Positions 8,037-20,067 of a stretch of DNA of 64,000 nt are shown piece after piece. Positions within the stretch are counted from its first letter, which is position 1. Every line of letters begins with the position of its first letter. The stretch covers positions 61,208 to 125,207 of the forward strand of contig NZ_RQYN01000003.1 of NCBI RefSeq assembly GCF_003860135.1, in the 5' to 3' direction. This stretch comes from Tannerella forsythia (GTDB lineage Bacteria; Bacteroidota; Bacteroidia; Bacteroidales; Tannerellaceae). The notes under the pieces are model-generated. The model made no database searches. It was not told the DNA's origin and saw only the letters and a program-made list of their open reading frames with translations. The position numbers were made by a program, and so were the translations under genes.

Positions 8037-8567
8037 TCATGCTTTTTTGTTCAGCAGGGTCATAAAATACGCGTCGGCGAAGCCATGATTCGTATGCAGC
8101 CAGTCCTTTAAAATGCCGCACGAGGTGAATCCGCTGTCCAGAAACAAGTTTCGGCTGGGCTCGTTCGATACGGGTACAAAGACATAGAGCTGGTGTATGT
8201 TCAGCAACCCGAAAGCATAAGTCGTCAGCAGCGACAGGGCCTCCTTCCCGATGCCTTTCCGCTGATGCGCCGGATCGACCAGAATACCTACTCCGGCACG
8301 CCGATGACGAGGGTCGAAATCGAAGAGATCGACCGTTCCGACCGTCTCGCCCGAAGCTTTCAGTACCATCATCAGCCGCAGCTGCTTCTGTGCATATATA
8401 TCGGCGTCGGCATGCTCCAAATAGGCTTTCAACACGTAGCGCGAATACGGTACAAGCGTGCTGCCAAACTCCCACAGAGACGTATCATTCTCCCACGCGT
8501 AAAGCAGATCAAGATCTTCCGGTTCCAACGCCCGCAGGCGCATCATGTCATTCTCCAGCCATTTCAT
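8037..8567 (-). CDS. GNAT-family N-acetyltransferase
   Basis: 176 residues with the fold of RimJ/RimL-type acetyltransferases: an N-terminal MRLRALEPEDLDLLYAWEN start, a central beta-strand VGTVDLFDFDPRHRRAGVGI, and the acetyl-CoA binding loop DPAHQRKGIGKEAL (~residues 98-111). The C-terminal strand pair LYVFVPVSNEPSRNLFLDSG is typical. These enzymes transfer acetyl from acetyl-CoA to an amine, often a ribosomal protein or a small molecule; the substrate is unknown. It lies 19 bases after the glycosyltransferase gene and is probably the last gene of the rfbC-to-here run. Confidence 0.85.
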   Translation of the reverse strand: MKWLENDMMRLRALEPEDLDLLYAWENDTSLWEFGSTLVPYSRYVLKAYLEHADADIYAQKQLRLMMVLKASGETVGTVDLFDFDPRHRRAGVGILVDPAHQRKGIGKEALSLLTTYAFGLLNIHQLYVFVPVSNEPSRNLFLDSGFTSCGILKDWLHTNHGFADAYFMTLLNKKA

Positions 8568-8586
8568 CGCTTACGCCTCCGTTTTT

Positions 8587-9756
8587 TTATCTGCCCGGCG
8601 AAATCAACTGTCCGCTGTCGGGATAATACATATGATACACACACGATTTATCGGTGTTTCTGTCCATAAAAAGCAACATCTGGTCGAACGTCATGTCCGG
8701 ATAGCAAAAGACCATATCCGTATATTCGTTCATCCGCACCCGACGCGAGAGCGCATCTATCGCCCGGCGCTCATCCAAATCCCACTGACGGAAAATGACA
8801 GCCTCCGGCAGCTGCTCAGCCACCCGGTCTTTGGCCGTCTTGAGCGCCTCCGCACGGCAGAAAATCAACACACTGCGACGCTTCGGCTTCGGCGTTTTCG
8901 GCTTCTTCCACCCGAACAGGCGCGCGATTCCTTTCCTTAGACCAACCGAAGCACCAATCAGCCCCGACATCCATCGCCCCGATTGCGGATAATGCTTCCG
9001 ATAGAAAATAAGCATCGCATCGTAAAAAGCATTCAGGTACTTTTTGTCGGCATAGGCCGTGCTTTCGCCTTTGTAATGCAAGATACGCTCGGGAATATAA
9101 TAATTTTTGTAACCGCCGAGTACGATCCGATACGACAGATCAATGTCTTCACCGTACATAAAAAACGACTCGTCGAACAGTCCGACCCGATCGAGCGCCT
9201 CATGGCGCAGCAACATGAACGCCCCCGACAGCACTTCGACCTCATGCTGCTTGTCGGGACTGAGATACGGCAAACTGTAAGCCGCATACCGTCGGGAACG
9301 CGGAAAAAGTTTTGAAAGACCGAACAACTTGCAGAACGCCACCCACGGCGACGGAAAGCTGCGCTTACTCTCGGGCAGAAAAGCCCCTCGACCATCGATC
9401 ATCTTCACCCCGATCGCCCCTGCGTCGGAACATCCGTCCATAAAATAACACAACGTGCGCAGGCTGTCGCCTACGATCGTATCGGGGTTGAGCAGCAATA
9501 CATATTCGCCCCGGCAAATACGAAGCGCCTGATTATTCGCGCGGGCAAAACCGGGATTATCCGTATTTTCGATAAACCGCACATCGGGGAAACGAGGACG
9601 CAGGTATTCGATCGAACCGTCGGTCGAAGCATTGTCTACGACCCATATCTCGGCATCGAAACCGTTCGTCGCCGCCTGCACCGAACGCAGGCATTGCTCA
9701 AGCAAATACTTTACATTATAATTTACGATGACGACAGACAGCTTCGTTTCGTACAT
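8587..9756 (-). CDS. Family 2 glycosyltransferase (rhamnosyltransferase-like)
   Basis: 389 residues. The GT-A domain occupies about residues 1-240: LSVVIVNYNVKYLLEQCL at the start, VVDNASTDGS, the sugar-nucleotide/metal site LLLNPDTI (~residue 91) and the acceptor-side motif MYGEDIDLSYR (~residue 203). The C-terminal ~130 residues contain a basic stretch (GWKKPKTPKPKRRS) and a further domain I do not recognise. The nearby dTDP-rhamnose genes rfbC and rfbB make a deoxyhexose donor plausible. It should act at the cytoplasmic face in surface polysaccharide or LPS assembly. It follows recR by 4 bases. Confidence 0.85.
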   Translation of the reverse strand: MYETKLSVVIVNYNVKYLLEQCLRSVQAATNGFDAEIWVVDNASTDGSIEYLRPRFPDVRFIENTDNPGFARANNQALRICRGEYVLLLNPDTIVGDSLRTLCYFMDGCSDAGAIGVKMIDGRGAFLPESKRSFPSPWVAFCKLFGLSKLFPRSRRYAAYSLPYLSPDKQHEVEVLSGAFMLLRHEALDRVGLFDESFFMYGEDIDLSYRIVLGGYKNYYIPERILHYKGESTAYADKKYLNAFYDAMLIFYRKHYPQSGRWMSGLIGASVGLRKGIARLFGWKKPKTPKPKRRSVLIFCRAEALKTAKDRVAEQLPEAVIFRQWDLDERRAIDALSRRVRMNEYTDMVFCYPDMTFDQMLLFMDRNTDKSCVYHMYYPDSGQLISPGR

Positions 9757-9760
9757 GACG

Positions 9761-10384
9761 TTATAATTTGATCGATTCGTTAAAATCCACCCGGTTCAGG
9801 ATCGAACGTCCCAACGTCACCTCGTCGGCGTATTCAATCTCGTCTCCCACCGAAATGCCGCGGGCGATGACCGTCACTTTCACCGGATAAGCGGACAGTT
9901 TACGGTAGATAAAAAAGTTCGTCGTATCGCCTTCCATCGTGGTGCTGAGGGCAAACATGACTTCTTTCACCTCGCCCGAAGCCACACGCTCCACCAAACT
10001 GTCGATTTCGAGATCGGCCGGCCCGATCCCGTCGATCGGCGAGATGATTCCGCCCAACACATGATAAAGACCGTGAAACTGCGACGTGTTCTCTATCGTC
10101 ATCACGTCTTTGACATTCTCCACCACGCACACCGTCGAACGGTCGCGCAACGGATCGGCGCAGATCGCGCAGTACTCCGAATCGCAGATATTATGACACA
10201 CCTTGCAGTACTTCACGTTACGGCGTAAAGCGAGCAGCGCCGTCGAAAAACGCTCCGTATAGTCCGGCTCCCGACGCAGCATATACAAGGCCAGCCGCAG
10301 AGCCGTCTTCCGCCCGATTCCCGGCAGCGTAGCCAACTCATTGACGGCATTTTCCAATAAAGCCGAAGGATATTGCTGATTCAT
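9761..10384 (-). CDS. recR: Recombination mediator RecR
   Basis: 207 residues, the normal size. The N-terminal helix-hairpin-helix ([20 protein letters not shown]), four-cysteine zinc site ([16 protein letters not shown], ~residues 56-71) and Toprim domain ([14 protein letters not shown] ... [13 protein letters not shown]) are all present. RecR acts with RecO/RecF in loading RecA on gaps. The ATG at 10384 is used; an in-frame GTG precedes it. It is packed between rfbB (4 bases) and the glycosyltransferase gene (4 bases), so it is co-transcribed with sugar genes. Confidence 0.95.
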   Translation of the reverse strand: MNQQYPSALLENAVNELATLPGIGRKTALRLALYMLRREPDYTERFSTALLALRRNVKYCKVCHNICDSEYCAICADPLRDRSTVCVVENVKDVMTIENTSQFHGLYHVLGGIISPIDGIGPADLEIDSLVERVASGEVKEVMFALSTTMEGDTTNFFIYRKLSAYPVKVTVIARGISVGDEIEYADEVTLGRSILNRVDFNESIKL

Positions 10385-10388
10385 CACG

Positions 10389-11537
10389 TTATTTCAGCTC
10401 CCGTCCGGCATACATCTGCTCGTAATACCTCACATAATCGCCTTGGGTGATTTCTTCGATCCAGTCCTGATGCTCCAGATTCCAGCGCACGGTCTTCACG
10501 ATACCGGCATCGAAACTCGTCTCGGGGCTCCAGCCCAACTCGCGGGTGATTTTCGACGGATCGATCGCATAACGCTGATCGTGTCCGAGACGATCTTTGA
10601 CGAACGTAATCAAGTCGTCGTTGATCCAGTCGACCGACCATTGTCCGTCGGGGCCCATCTCTTTTTTCTTGAGCGCCTCACGATATTCGGGATGCTCGGT
10701 CATCTGTTCATGAACCGTCCGAATAATCGTCCGCACAATGTCGATGTTTTTCCGCTCGTTATGTCCGCCGACATTGTACACCTCTCCCGCGCGACCACGA
10801 TGTATCACCGCATCAATCGCCTTGCAATGGTCGGTGACGTAAAGCCAGTCGCGCACGTTCGATCCGTCGCCGTAGACAGGCAGTTTCTTTCCTTCCAGAA
10901 TATTCTTGATGATGAGCGGAATCAGTTTTTCGGGGAAATGATACGGCCCGTAATTGTTCGAACAGCGTGTGATGCTGACAGGCATCTTATATGTGTCGTG
11001 ATAAGCCGTGACGAAATGATCGGCGCTTGTTTTCGAGGCACTGTACGGGCTGCGTGGCGAAAGCGGCGTTTCTTCGGTGAAATACCCTGTTTCACCGAGG
11101 CTGCCGTAAACCTCGTCGGTCGAAACCTGATGGAAGCGTACGCCGGGCATCCACACGGGATAGCCGGACTCGTCTTTGCCCGTCACCCACGCTTTCCGCG
11201 CGGCATCGAGCAGGTTCTGCGTCCCGAGAATATTTGTCACGAGAAACAGTTGCGGATCTTCGATGCTTCGGTCCACATGGCTCTCGGCCGCGAAATTGAC
11301 GACGTAGCGTATCGGATATTTCTCGAACAATCCTTCAACTAAGGCGCGGTCGCCGATATCGCCTTTCACAAAATGGCAGCGACGGCCGTCGATATCGTCC
11401 TTGATCGTTCCCAAATTGCCCGCGTAGGTCAGCCAGTCGAGGACGATAATCTGCGCCTCGGGATACGTGGCGAGCATATATTTCACAAAGTTTGCTCCGA
11501 TAAAACCGGCACCTCCGGTCACTAAATACGTTTCCAT
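10389..11537 (-). CDS. rfbB: dTDP-glucose 4,6-dehydratase
   Basis: 382 residues, about 30 longer than the common form because of extra loops (for example [11 protein letters not shown] and the [18 protein letters not shown] stretch). The NAD-binding motif [10 protein letters not shown] lies at residues 7-16, the catalytic YxxxK as YSASK, and the Thr/Asp/Glu active-site region as STDEVYGSL. It converts dTDP-glucose to dTDP-4-keto-6-deoxyglucose, the second step to dTDP-rhamnose. The ATG start at 11537 overlaps the rfbC stop by one base (TGATG). The rfbA and rfbD genes needed for the full pathway are not in this window. Confidence 0.95.
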   Translation of the reverse strand: METYLVTGGAGFIGANFVKYMLATYPEAQIIVLDWLTYAGNLGTIKDDIDGRRCHFVKGDIGDRALVEGLFEKYPIRYVVNFAAESHVDRSIEDPQLFLVTNILGTQNLLDAARKAWVTGKDESGYPVWMPGVRFHQVSTDEVYGSLGETGYFTEETPLSPRSPYSASKTSADHFVTAYHDTYKMPVSITRCSNNYGPYHFPEKLIPLIIKNILEGKKLPVYGDGSNVRDWLYVTDHCKAIDAVIHRGRAGEVYNVGGHNERKNIDIVRTIIRTVHEQMTEHPEYREALKKKEMGPDGQWSVDWINDDLITFVKDRLGHDQRYAIDPSKITRELGWSPETSFDAGIVKTVRWNLEHQDWIEEITQGDYVRYYEQMYAGRELK

Positions 11538-12109
11538 CAATCGTTATGTTTTAATTCTTCAAAATTTATTTCGGCCTCTTTCAGGAAAGGCAATAAGCGG
11601 TCTTTCTCCGAGGTAACGACCGGATCGCTCTCTGCCGCGCCCCACGCAATGCCGATCTGCGGATCATCGTATCGTACCCCTCGCTCATGGCTCGGCATGT
11701 ATGGGTTATCTACCTTATACGTAAATACGGCGGTCTCGCTTTTTACATAAAAGCCATGTGCAAATCCCTGTGGAATATATAACTGACGCTTATTCTCGGC
11801 CGACAATTCCACAGCTACATGTCGCCCGAACGTCGGAGAGCCGCGACGAAGATCGACCGCCACATCGACGACCGTACCCACGATCACGCGCACCAGCTTG
11901 GCCTGCGCGTAAGGCGCCAGCTGATAATGCAGTCCGCGCAGCACCCCCCGCGACGAGCGAGATTCGTTCTCCTGTATAAAATTTACTTTGCCGATATATC
12001 GTTCGAATTCCTGTTGTTTGTAGGCTTCCATGAAGTATCCTCGTGCGTCGGTAAATACCTGAGGTTCTATCATCCACACGCCGGGAATATCCGTTTCTAT
12101 GAAATTCAT
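11537..12109 (-). CDS. rfbC: dTDP-4-dehydrorhamnose 3,5-epimerase
   Basis: 190 residues, normal for the cupin-fold epimerases. Motifs: RGVLRGLHYQ with the catalytic His (~residue 61), LVRVIVGTVVDVAVDLR and YIPQGFAHGFYV. It epimerises C3 and C5 of the keto-deoxyhexose made by RfbB. The start at 12109 (MNFIETDIPGVW) is preceded by a purine-rich GAAAAGAAGAG; an earlier in-frame start would lie over the promoter at 12140-12172. First gene of a leftward run rfbC-rfbB-recR-glycosyltransferase-acetyltransferase. Confidence 0.95.
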   Translation of the reverse strand: MNFIETDIPGVWMIEPQVFTDARGYFMEAYKQQEFERYIGKVNFIQENESRSSRGVLRGLHYQLAPYAQAKLVRVIVGTVVDVAVDLRRGSPTFGRHVAVELSAENKRQLYIPQGFAHGFYVKSETAVFTYKVDNPYMPSHERGVRYDDPQIGIAWGAAESDPVVTSEKDRLLPFLKEAEINFEELKHND

Positions 12110-12139
12110 CTCTTCTTTTCTCGATTTTTTTTCGAAAAA

Positions 12140-12172
12140 CAAAGATACGGACTTTTCCGGCAATCGGGCAAA
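12140..12172 (-). promoter_or_regulatory. Promoter of the rfbC operon
   Basis: On the complement: TTTG (12172-12169), 21 bp, TATCTTTG (12147-12140). It is divergent from the tRNA-Cys promoter, whose -33 element begins 18 bases away. Confidence 0.6.
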
Positions 12173-12189
12173 AGAAATTTCAAAAGATT

Positions 12190-12219
12190 TTTGTATATCC
12201 GAAAAATGCCGTATCTTTG
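12190..12219 (+). promoter_or_regulatory. Promoter of tRNA-Cys
   Basis: TTTG at 12190-12193, 18 bp, TATCTTTG at 12212-12219. The tRNA begins 13 bases later. Confidence 0.7.
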
Positions 12220-12232
12220 CACCGTGAAATTT

Positions 12233-12303
12233 GGTTCCTTGGCCGAGTGGTTAGGCACCGGTCTGCAAAACCGTTTACGGCAGTTCGATTCTGCCAGGAA
12301 CCT
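12233..12303 (+). tRNA. tRNA-Cys (anticodon GCA)
   Basis: Acceptor GGTTCCT/AGGAACC, D-arm GCCGAGTGGTTAGGC, anticodon loop CTGCAAA (GCA), T-arm GGCAG-TTCGATT-CTGCC, and the U73 discriminator expected of Cys tRNAs at 12303. 71 bases, no encoded CCA. Confidence 0.95.
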
Positions 12304-12332
12304 CACCAACGTCACATCGTGATGATGACAGT

Positions 12333-12378
12333 AAAAAAATTGCCCGCCGGAGCATCGCTTCAAGGCGGGCAATTTTTT
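12333..12378 (+). terminator. Intrinsic terminator after tRNA-Cys
   Basis: AAAAAATTGCCCGCC pairs with GGCGGGCAATTTTTT around a 16-base loop. The poly-A/poly-T symmetry makes it usable in both directions. Confidence 0.85.
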
Positions 12379-12382
12379 ATAA

Positions 12383-15285
<2,903 letters not shown>

Positions 15286-15338
15286 CCTGTTGGTTGAATA
15301 TATAAATTAATCGTGTTTTGCAAGAAGGAATCAAATTC

Positions 15339-15382
15339 AAAAAAAGCACCTCCGAAGGCCGTAAAAACGTCCCTTCGGAGGT
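15339..15382 (-). terminator. Intrinsic terminator after rny
   Basis: Complement strand: ACCTCCGAAGG pairs with CCTTCGGAGGT (15382-15372 / 15358-15348) and is followed by GCTTTTTTT. It lies 33 bases after the rny stop. Confidence 0.85.
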
Positions 15383-15414
15383 ATCAATTACCTTTTTAAA
15401 AAGAACCCGTATGT

Positions 15415-16944
15415 TTATTTTGCGTAGCTGACGGCACGCGTTTCGCGAATCACGGTAATCTTCACCTGACCGGGATACGTCATCTCGTCTTGAATCTTCT
15501 TGGCGATCTCGGTCGACAGGCTTTCGGTATCTTTATCCGTAATCTTATCAGCACCGACAATCACCCGCAACTCACGACCAGCCTGAATAGCGTATGTTTT
15601 CACTACTCCCGGATACGAAAGGGCCAGCTGCTCCAGATCGTTGAGACGTTTGATGTATGCTTCCACAATCTCGCGACGTGCGCCCGGACGCGCTCCCGAA
15701 ATAGCGTCACACACCTGCACGATCGGTGCCAGCAAAGTCTGCATCTCCATCTCGTCGTGATGGGCACCTACCGCGTTGCAGATATCCGGTTTTTCCTTAA
15801 ACTTTTCACACAACTTCGCACCGTAGAGAGCGTGCGGCAATTCCGGCTCATCATCAGGTACTTTTCCTATATCATGTAACAATCCGGCACGACGCGCTTT
15901 CTTCGGATTCAGTCCCAGTTCGGCCGCCATGACGGCACACAAGTTCGCTGTCTCGCGCGCATGTTGCAGCAGGTTCTGTCCGTACGACGAACGATACTTC
16001 ATCTTTCCAATCATCCGTATCAGTTCAGGATGCAAGCCGTGAATACCAAGGTCGATCGCTGTTCGCTTTCCGGTTTCCACCACTTCTTCTTCTACTTGTT
16101 TGCGCACCTTGTTCACAACCTCTTCAATACGTGCCGGATGAATACGTCCGTCCTGTACCAACTGATGCAAAGCCAGACGAGCCACTTCACGACGCACCGG
16201 ATCAAAGCCGGAAAGCACGATGGCCTCCGGAGTATCGTCTACGATGATTTCAATGCCGGTAGCCGCTTCGAGGGCACGGATGTTACGGCCTTCGCGTCCA
16301 ATGATTCGTCCTTTGATTTCGTCCGAGTCGATGTGGAAGACCGTCACCGAGTTTTCAATCGCCGTTTCGGTCGCTACGCGCTGTATCGTACGGATAACGA
16401 TTTTCTTGGCCTCCATATTGGCCGTCATCTTGGCTTCTTCCATGATCTCGTTCACATATGAGGCCGCATCTGTTTTGGCCACGTCTTTGAGCGATTCGAT
16501 CAGGCGTTCTTTGGCCTCATCGGCCGAAAGGCCGGAGATCGTTTCCAGATGGGCAATTTCCTGCTGGTGCAGTTTCTCCATGTCCTGCTTTCTCTTTTCA
16601 ATGATTTGCAGCTGGTTGTTCAAGTTTTCCTTGACGATATCGACTTCCGACATCTTCCGCTGCAATTCCTCCTGACGCTGGGTGAGCGCCATTTCGCGCT
16701 GTTTCAGTTTCGACTCCCCCGATTGTATTTTGGCATTGCGTGCCGTGACCTGTTTCTCCAGATCTGTTTTCAATTGCAGGAATTTCTCTTTTACTTCCAG
16801 CATTTTATTTTTCTTCATGACCTCCGCTTCCTTCTCCATCTCTTGGAGGAGCGCTGTGCGGCGGGATTTCGCAAGGAATGTCATTACGACCCAGGCCAAC
16901 ATCCCTCCCACGAAAAAAGCAATCATCATCAACATCCAGCTCAT
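15415..16944 (-). CDS. rny: Ribonuclease Y
   Basis: 509 residues from the ATG at 16944. The order is an N-terminal membrane anchor ([20 protein letters not shown]), a long coiled coil (~residues 25-165), a KH RNA-binding domain ([15 protein letters not shown]) and an HD nuclease domain with LLHDIGK. It is a membrane-bound endoribonuclease that initiates mRNA decay. A longer frame reaches 17016 but would place ~24 extra residues before the anchor and cover the hairpin at 16967-17014. ATG versus an upstream GTG (16953) is the only doubt. Confidence 0.93.
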   Translation of the reverse strand: MSWMLMMIAFFVGGMLAWVVMTFLAKSRRTALLQEMEKEAEVMKKNKMLEVKEKFLQLKTDLEKQVTARNAKIQSGESKLKQREMALTQRQEELQRKMSEVDIVKENLNNQLQIIEKRKQDMEKLHQQEIAHLETISGLSADEAKERLIESLKDVAKTDAASYVNEIMEEAKMTANMEAKKIVIRTIQRVATETAIENSVTVFHIDSDEIKGRIIGREGRNIRALEAATGIEIIVDDTPEAIVLSGFDPVRREVARLALHQLVQDGRIHPARIEEVVNKVRKQVEEEVVETGKRTAIDLGIHGLHPELIRMIGKMKYRSSYGQNLLQHARETANLCAVMAAELGLNPKKARRAGLLHDIGKVPDDEPELPHALYGAKLCEKFKEKPDICNAVGAHHDEMEMQTLLAPIVQVCDAISGARPGARREIVEAYIKRLNDLEQLALSYPGVVKTYAIQAGRELRVIVGADKITDKDTESLSTEIAKKIQDEMTYPGQVKITVIRETRAVSYAK

Positions 16945-16966
16945 TCTATCCACTGTTAAATTGTTA

Positions 16967-17014
16967 TAAAAAAAGCACATTTCTGACATGTCTCTCCATG
17001 CCAAAACCCTGTGC
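16967..17014 (-). terminator. Hairpin with T-run between zapA and rny
   Basis: Complement strand: GCACA ... TGTGC encloses an inner GGCATG...CATGTC stem and is followed by seven T. It sits 45 bases after the zapA stop and 23 bases before the rny ATG. It may be the zapA terminator or an attenuator for rny; the stem is imperfect. Confidence 0.45.
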
Positions 17015-17058
17015 ATAGACTTTTATATTCTCGTTTCGAATAACATAGAAGTGAAAAG

Positions 17059-17391
17059 TTATCTCTCTCTTAGATAATGTTCCAATCTCTCCGTCCATTG
17101 TTGTATCTTGTCCGCGAAAGGTTGTATATCGTTCTTTTCTTCCAGCGGAATCATATCCATCGCCAACTGCACGGCAACCATCGCTAAGAGGTCTTTATCC
17201 TCCAATGATTGAGAGAAGTAGCTTTTGCGTTGCAGATACATCTGCTGCACCCGTTTGGCTGCCTCACGTGCCCGTTGTTCAGTCAGTTCATCTCCTCTCC
17301 TGATCGTTACCGGATATTTCTTTCCCGCAATCTCCAGATGTATGATAAACTCGTTTCCTTTCACCGTTATCCGTTTAGTAGTGCCAAGCAC
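17059..17391 (-). CDS. zapA: Cell-division protein ZapA
   Basis: 110 residues, typical size. The N-terminal half gives the ZapA strands (ITVKGNEFIIHLEIAGKKYPVTI, then RRGDELTEQRAREAAKRVQ); the C-terminal half is one long helix for coiled-coil dimerisation. ZapA bundles FtsZ filaments at the septum. No in-frame ATG is near, so initiation is taken as the GTG at 17391, 25 bases inside the upstream coiled-coil gene. That overlap suggests translational coupling with a functionally related partner. Confidence 0.85.
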   Translation of the reverse strand: MLGTTKRITVKGNEFIIHLEIAGKKYPVTIRRGDELTEQRAREAAKRVQQMYLQRKSYFSQSLEDKDLLAMVAVQLAMDMIPLEEKNDIQPFADKIQQWTERLEHYLRER

Positions 17392-17642
17392 TTATCTACT
17401 TCACGGACTAAGCCCGACAAGCGTCGCTTTGCCTCTTTTCTCTCTCCGGCATCGGCAAAAGCAATACTGGTAGCCGTTAGCATGTCCGTGTATTTGGTAT
17501 TCAATATCCGGTATTCTTCTTCCATCTGCCGTATGGTTTGGGTCAGGTCTTTGATTTTCCGATCCTGTTCATCGCACAATGCGAGCAAATCCTGCAACCT
17601 GACATCAAATACAGCGAACAAATCTTGATTATTCCCGGCCAT
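17367..17642 (-). CDS. Small coiled-coil protein upstream of zapA
   Basis: 91 residues from the ATG at 17642 (MAGNNQDLFAVFDVR), almost entirely helical with heptad-like Leu/Ile spacing (LQDLLALCDEQDRKIKDLTQTI...). No signal peptide or catalytic motif. Its stop lies inside zapA, so the two are co-translated. A ZapB-like division accessory is possible from context only. A well-formed promoter sits at 17662-17693. Confidence 0.75.
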   Translation of the reverse strand: MAGNNQDLFAVFDVRLQDLLALCDEQDRKIKDLTQTIRQMEEEYRILNTKYTDMLTATSIAFADAGERKEAKRRLSGLVREVDKCLALLNG

Positions 17643-17661
17643 CTCGCTCCAAAATTGCAGA

Positions 17662-17693
17662 CAAAAGTACAAAGAAGTATTGAAAGATACAAC
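17662..17693 (-). promoter_or_regulatory. Promoter of the zapA operon
   Basis: Complement: GTTG (17693-17690), 20 bp, TACTTTTG (17669-17662). The predicted start is about 12 bases before the ATG at 17642. Confidence 0.65.
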
Positions 17694-17718
17694 TTTCTGT
17701 CATTTTTTTTACTCTCAG

Positions 17719-17760
17719 AAAAAAAGGGGCTACCTGATTTTCTGTCAGGCAGCCCCTTTT
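17719..17760 (-). terminator. Intrinsic terminator after the winged-helix gene
   Basis: AAAAGGGGCTACCTGA pairs with TCAGGCAGCCCCTTTT with one mismatch. It is nearly symmetrical and ends in T on both strands. It lies 20 bases after the stop of the leftward winged-helix gene. Confidence 0.85.
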
Positions 17761-17779
17761 CTTCCATCTCATAACGGAG

Positions 17780-17980
17780 TTACGACAACCAGAAGTAAAT
17801 TTCAGAATCCTTCTCTTCCGATTCGAGTTTTTCTTCCTTGGCTAACCAGCCAATTGCTGCAAACAATTCTTTATCCGTTCTCAATTTCGTCTCTTTTTTG
17901 AGCTCTTTCACACTCATCCGGCCCGCCTTGCTCAAGGCTCTCCATACAAGACCGGCATTTGTTCCAATTAACTTAACCAT
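17780..17980 (-). CDS. Winged-helix domain protein (DUF2582 family)
   Basis: 66 residues from the ATG at 17980 (MVKLIGTNAGLVWRAL). The whole chain is one winged-helix: helix 1 GLVWRALSKAG, helix 2-3 SVKELKKETKLRTDKELFAAIGWLAKE, and a C-terminal wing ending EIYFWLS. The family resembles small DNA-binding proteins, but its target is unknown. A -7 element TATTTTTG lies on the complement at 18020-18013, which excludes the longer frame start at 18052. It is a single gene with its own terminator. Confidence 0.8.
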   Translation of the reverse strand: MVKLIGTNAGLVWRALSKAGRMSVKELKKETKLRTDKELFAAIGWLAKEEKLESEEKDSEIYFWLS

Positions 17981-18165
17981 AGCTGTTTTTTCTATATCTT
18001 TTTTAATGGGCACAAAAATACAATAAAAAGAAGTAATAGAATGATACGACACACTAAAACAAAGCTTTTTAACACTATCATCCCAAAAACCTTTTATTTT
18101 TTTATATTTTTAGACAATTGGCTGTTTTTTTAAACAAGGAATGTAAGCCCTTTTCGGTATTTCGG

Positions 18166-19686
18166 TTACTCTTCTTCGTGTTGCAAACGAAACGCCTTTC
18201 CTAACATCCGGATGATATCGGAAGCGATCAGACTTTCGTCCGATAATCGGGCTACCGCCAAGTCTCCAGCCATTCCATGCAGAAAGACCCCGACAACAGC
18301 AGCTGTTTCGGGCTCGTATCCCTGAGCCATCAGACCGGCAATCACCCCCGTCAGCACATCCCCGCTGCCGGCGGTTGCCATACCGGGATTGCCGGTGGTA
18401 TTGATGTAAATATTCCCCTGCGGCGTGCAGACTGCCGTATAAGCACCTTTAAGAACTATACATTGCGTATGTTTCACAGCCATTTCGGCAGCTTTATGCA
18501 ACCGGTCATATCCGTTGATGCTTTCCCCAAGCAGCCGATCCAATTCCTTCGGATGAGGCGTCAAGACCGTATGCGGAGGCAACAGAGAAAGCAGTTCTTT
18601 ATTTTGTGCCAAGATATTCAACGCATCGGCATCGAGCAACAAGGGTTTTCGGGAAGTCTTCAGCAGTTGTTCCAGCATCTGCAGCGTCTGCTTTTCTGTG
18701 CCCAATCCCGGTCCGATGGCGATGGCGTCATACCCTTCCGTGTCAGGGAGCGTCGATACGTAGTCTGTATTTGCGTCGAGGCTAAGCATAGCTTCGGGAA
18801 GAGCCGTCTGAAGCGCCGTTTCACCCCGTTGAGGGAGATGAACCGTCAATCTTCCCACTCCGCTGCGCATGCAAGCTCCGGCAGCCAGCAGGGCCGCCCC
18901 CATCTTGCCCTTGCTCCCGGCAATCAGCAAGGCATGCCCGAAGTCTCCCTTGTGAGCAAACACATTACGCGTACGAAGAATGCCAGCCATATCTTCATCG
19001 TTAATCAGGATATAAGGCGTTTTTGTCCGTTCCATAATATCCGGATGCAATCCGATGGGCAACACTTTCCATCGACCGACATAAGCTCCATTTTCCGGTA
19101 GCACCATAGCGAGCTTCGGAAATTCGAACGTGAATGTCATATCGGCCTGAATAATACTATTCGGATCATTCTCCCGATTATCTTCCCCAAAAAGTCCTGA
19201 TGGGATATCAATCGAAACGACCGTTGCTTCGGACTGGTTAATGTAAGCGACGACAGCCGCATACCCGCCGCTCAGCGGCCGGTTCAACCCCGATCCGAAC
19301 AGCCCGTCGATCACCACATCATGTTCGGAAAGTGTGGGTGGCGTAAAATCTTCGATCACTTCGTTCAAAGGCACTTTCCCATCCTCAAGCAAACGTTGCT
19401 TATTAGCCTCGCAATCGGGCGAAAGATGGCGTCCGGGATTAAAAAGATAAACTTCGACCCGATAATCGTCTTCGGCCAGCAAACGGGCGATAGCCAGAGC
19501 ATCCGCTCCGTTGTTTCCCTGTCCGGCAAAGACAATGACCCGTGACTGTTTGGAGTAAAGACGCCCGAACTCATTGACGAAAGCTGTGGCGGCACGCTCT
19601 ACTAAGTCGATCGAAGCGATCGGTTCGTGATCGACCGTATATTGATCAAGTTCCTTTATTTTCGAAGTTTCAAATATTTTTATCAT
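18166..19686 (-). CDS. nnr: Bifunctional NAD(P)H-hydrate repair enzyme (epimerase + dehydratase)
   Basis: 506 residues. The N-terminal YjeF/NnrE epimerase domain (~1-215) contains VIVFAGQGNNGADALAIARLL and DGLFGSGLNRPLSG. The C-terminal NnrD dehydratase (~225-500) contains KGDFGHALLIAGSKGKMGAA, DADALNIL, TPHPKELDRLLG and NPGMATAGSGDVLTG. Together they repair hydrated NADH/NADPH. The ATG at 19686 is chosen because the -7 element TATCTTTG on the complement at 19718-19711 lies upstream of it and at the edge of the longer frame. Confidence 0.93.
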   Translation of the reverse strand: MIKIFETSKIKELDQYTVDHEPIASIDLVERAATAFVNEFGRLYSKQSRVIVFAGQGNNGADALAIARLLAEDDYRVEVYLFNPGRHLSPDCEANKQRLLEDGKVPLNEVIEDFTPPTLSEHDVVIDGLFGSGLNRPLSGGYAAVVAYINQSEATVVSIDIPSGLFGEDNRENDPNSIIQADMTFTFEFPKLAMVLPENGAYVGRWKVLPIGLHPDIMERTKTPYILINDEDMAGILRTRNVFAHKGDFGHALLIAGSKGKMGAALLAAGACMRSGVGRLTVHLPQRGETALQTALPEAMLSLDANTDYVSTLPDTEGYDAIAIGPGLGTEKQTLQMLEQLLKTSRKPLLLDADALNILAQNKELLSLLPPHTVLTPHPKELDRLLGESINGYDRLHKAAEMAVKHTQCIVLKGAYTAVCTPQGNIYINTTGNPGMATAGSGDVLTGVIAGLMAQGYEPETAAVVGVFLHGMAGDLAVARLSDESLIASDIIRMLGKAFRLQHEEE

Positions 19687-19718
19687 ATCGGTTTTAAACT
19701 TTTGAGCATCCAAAGATA

Positions 19719-20067
19719 CGGTATTTTTTTCTTCTGTAAGGACGATGAAGCAATGATTCCCCCGAAACGACAGATCAAAAGAAACATACTGTTCTTTTCA
19801 GCCCAAAGTGGAAAACAAAAAAAAGAAAACAGAAGAAGCTGTATATACAAGAATAGGGTAGGTCTCAAATTCCTCATCAAATCCAGACTATAAAAAACAA
19901 GGTCGAAAGTATGTACCCCATATTCTTGTATGATGCACGAAGTCGGAATCACTTTTAACTATTTTTGTGAGTAAACTAATTTATATTTGTCGGGTCTAAG
20001 ACAACAAGAAAACCGCAGTTTTCTTTAGAAGAACAGGAATATGAATTATTTTAAAAGACAAAACGTC
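19719..20067. other. Intergenic spacer between nnr and the Ser/Arg-rich gene
   Basis: Apart from a TATATTTG -7-like element on the + strand (19982-19989, no -33 at the right distance) I see no gene, repeat or stable hairpin. Short open frames here have no supporting features. Confidence 0.5.

Noticed and set aside
16945..17058. 6S RNA next to zapA
   Set aside because: Only 114 bases lie between zapA and rny, too short for a usual 6S RNA, and the characteristic long stem with a central bubble is not seen.
19627..19952. Short frames between nnr and the Ser/Arg-rich gene
   Set aside because: No start signals, no recognisable composition, and they overlap the nnr promoter region on the other strand.
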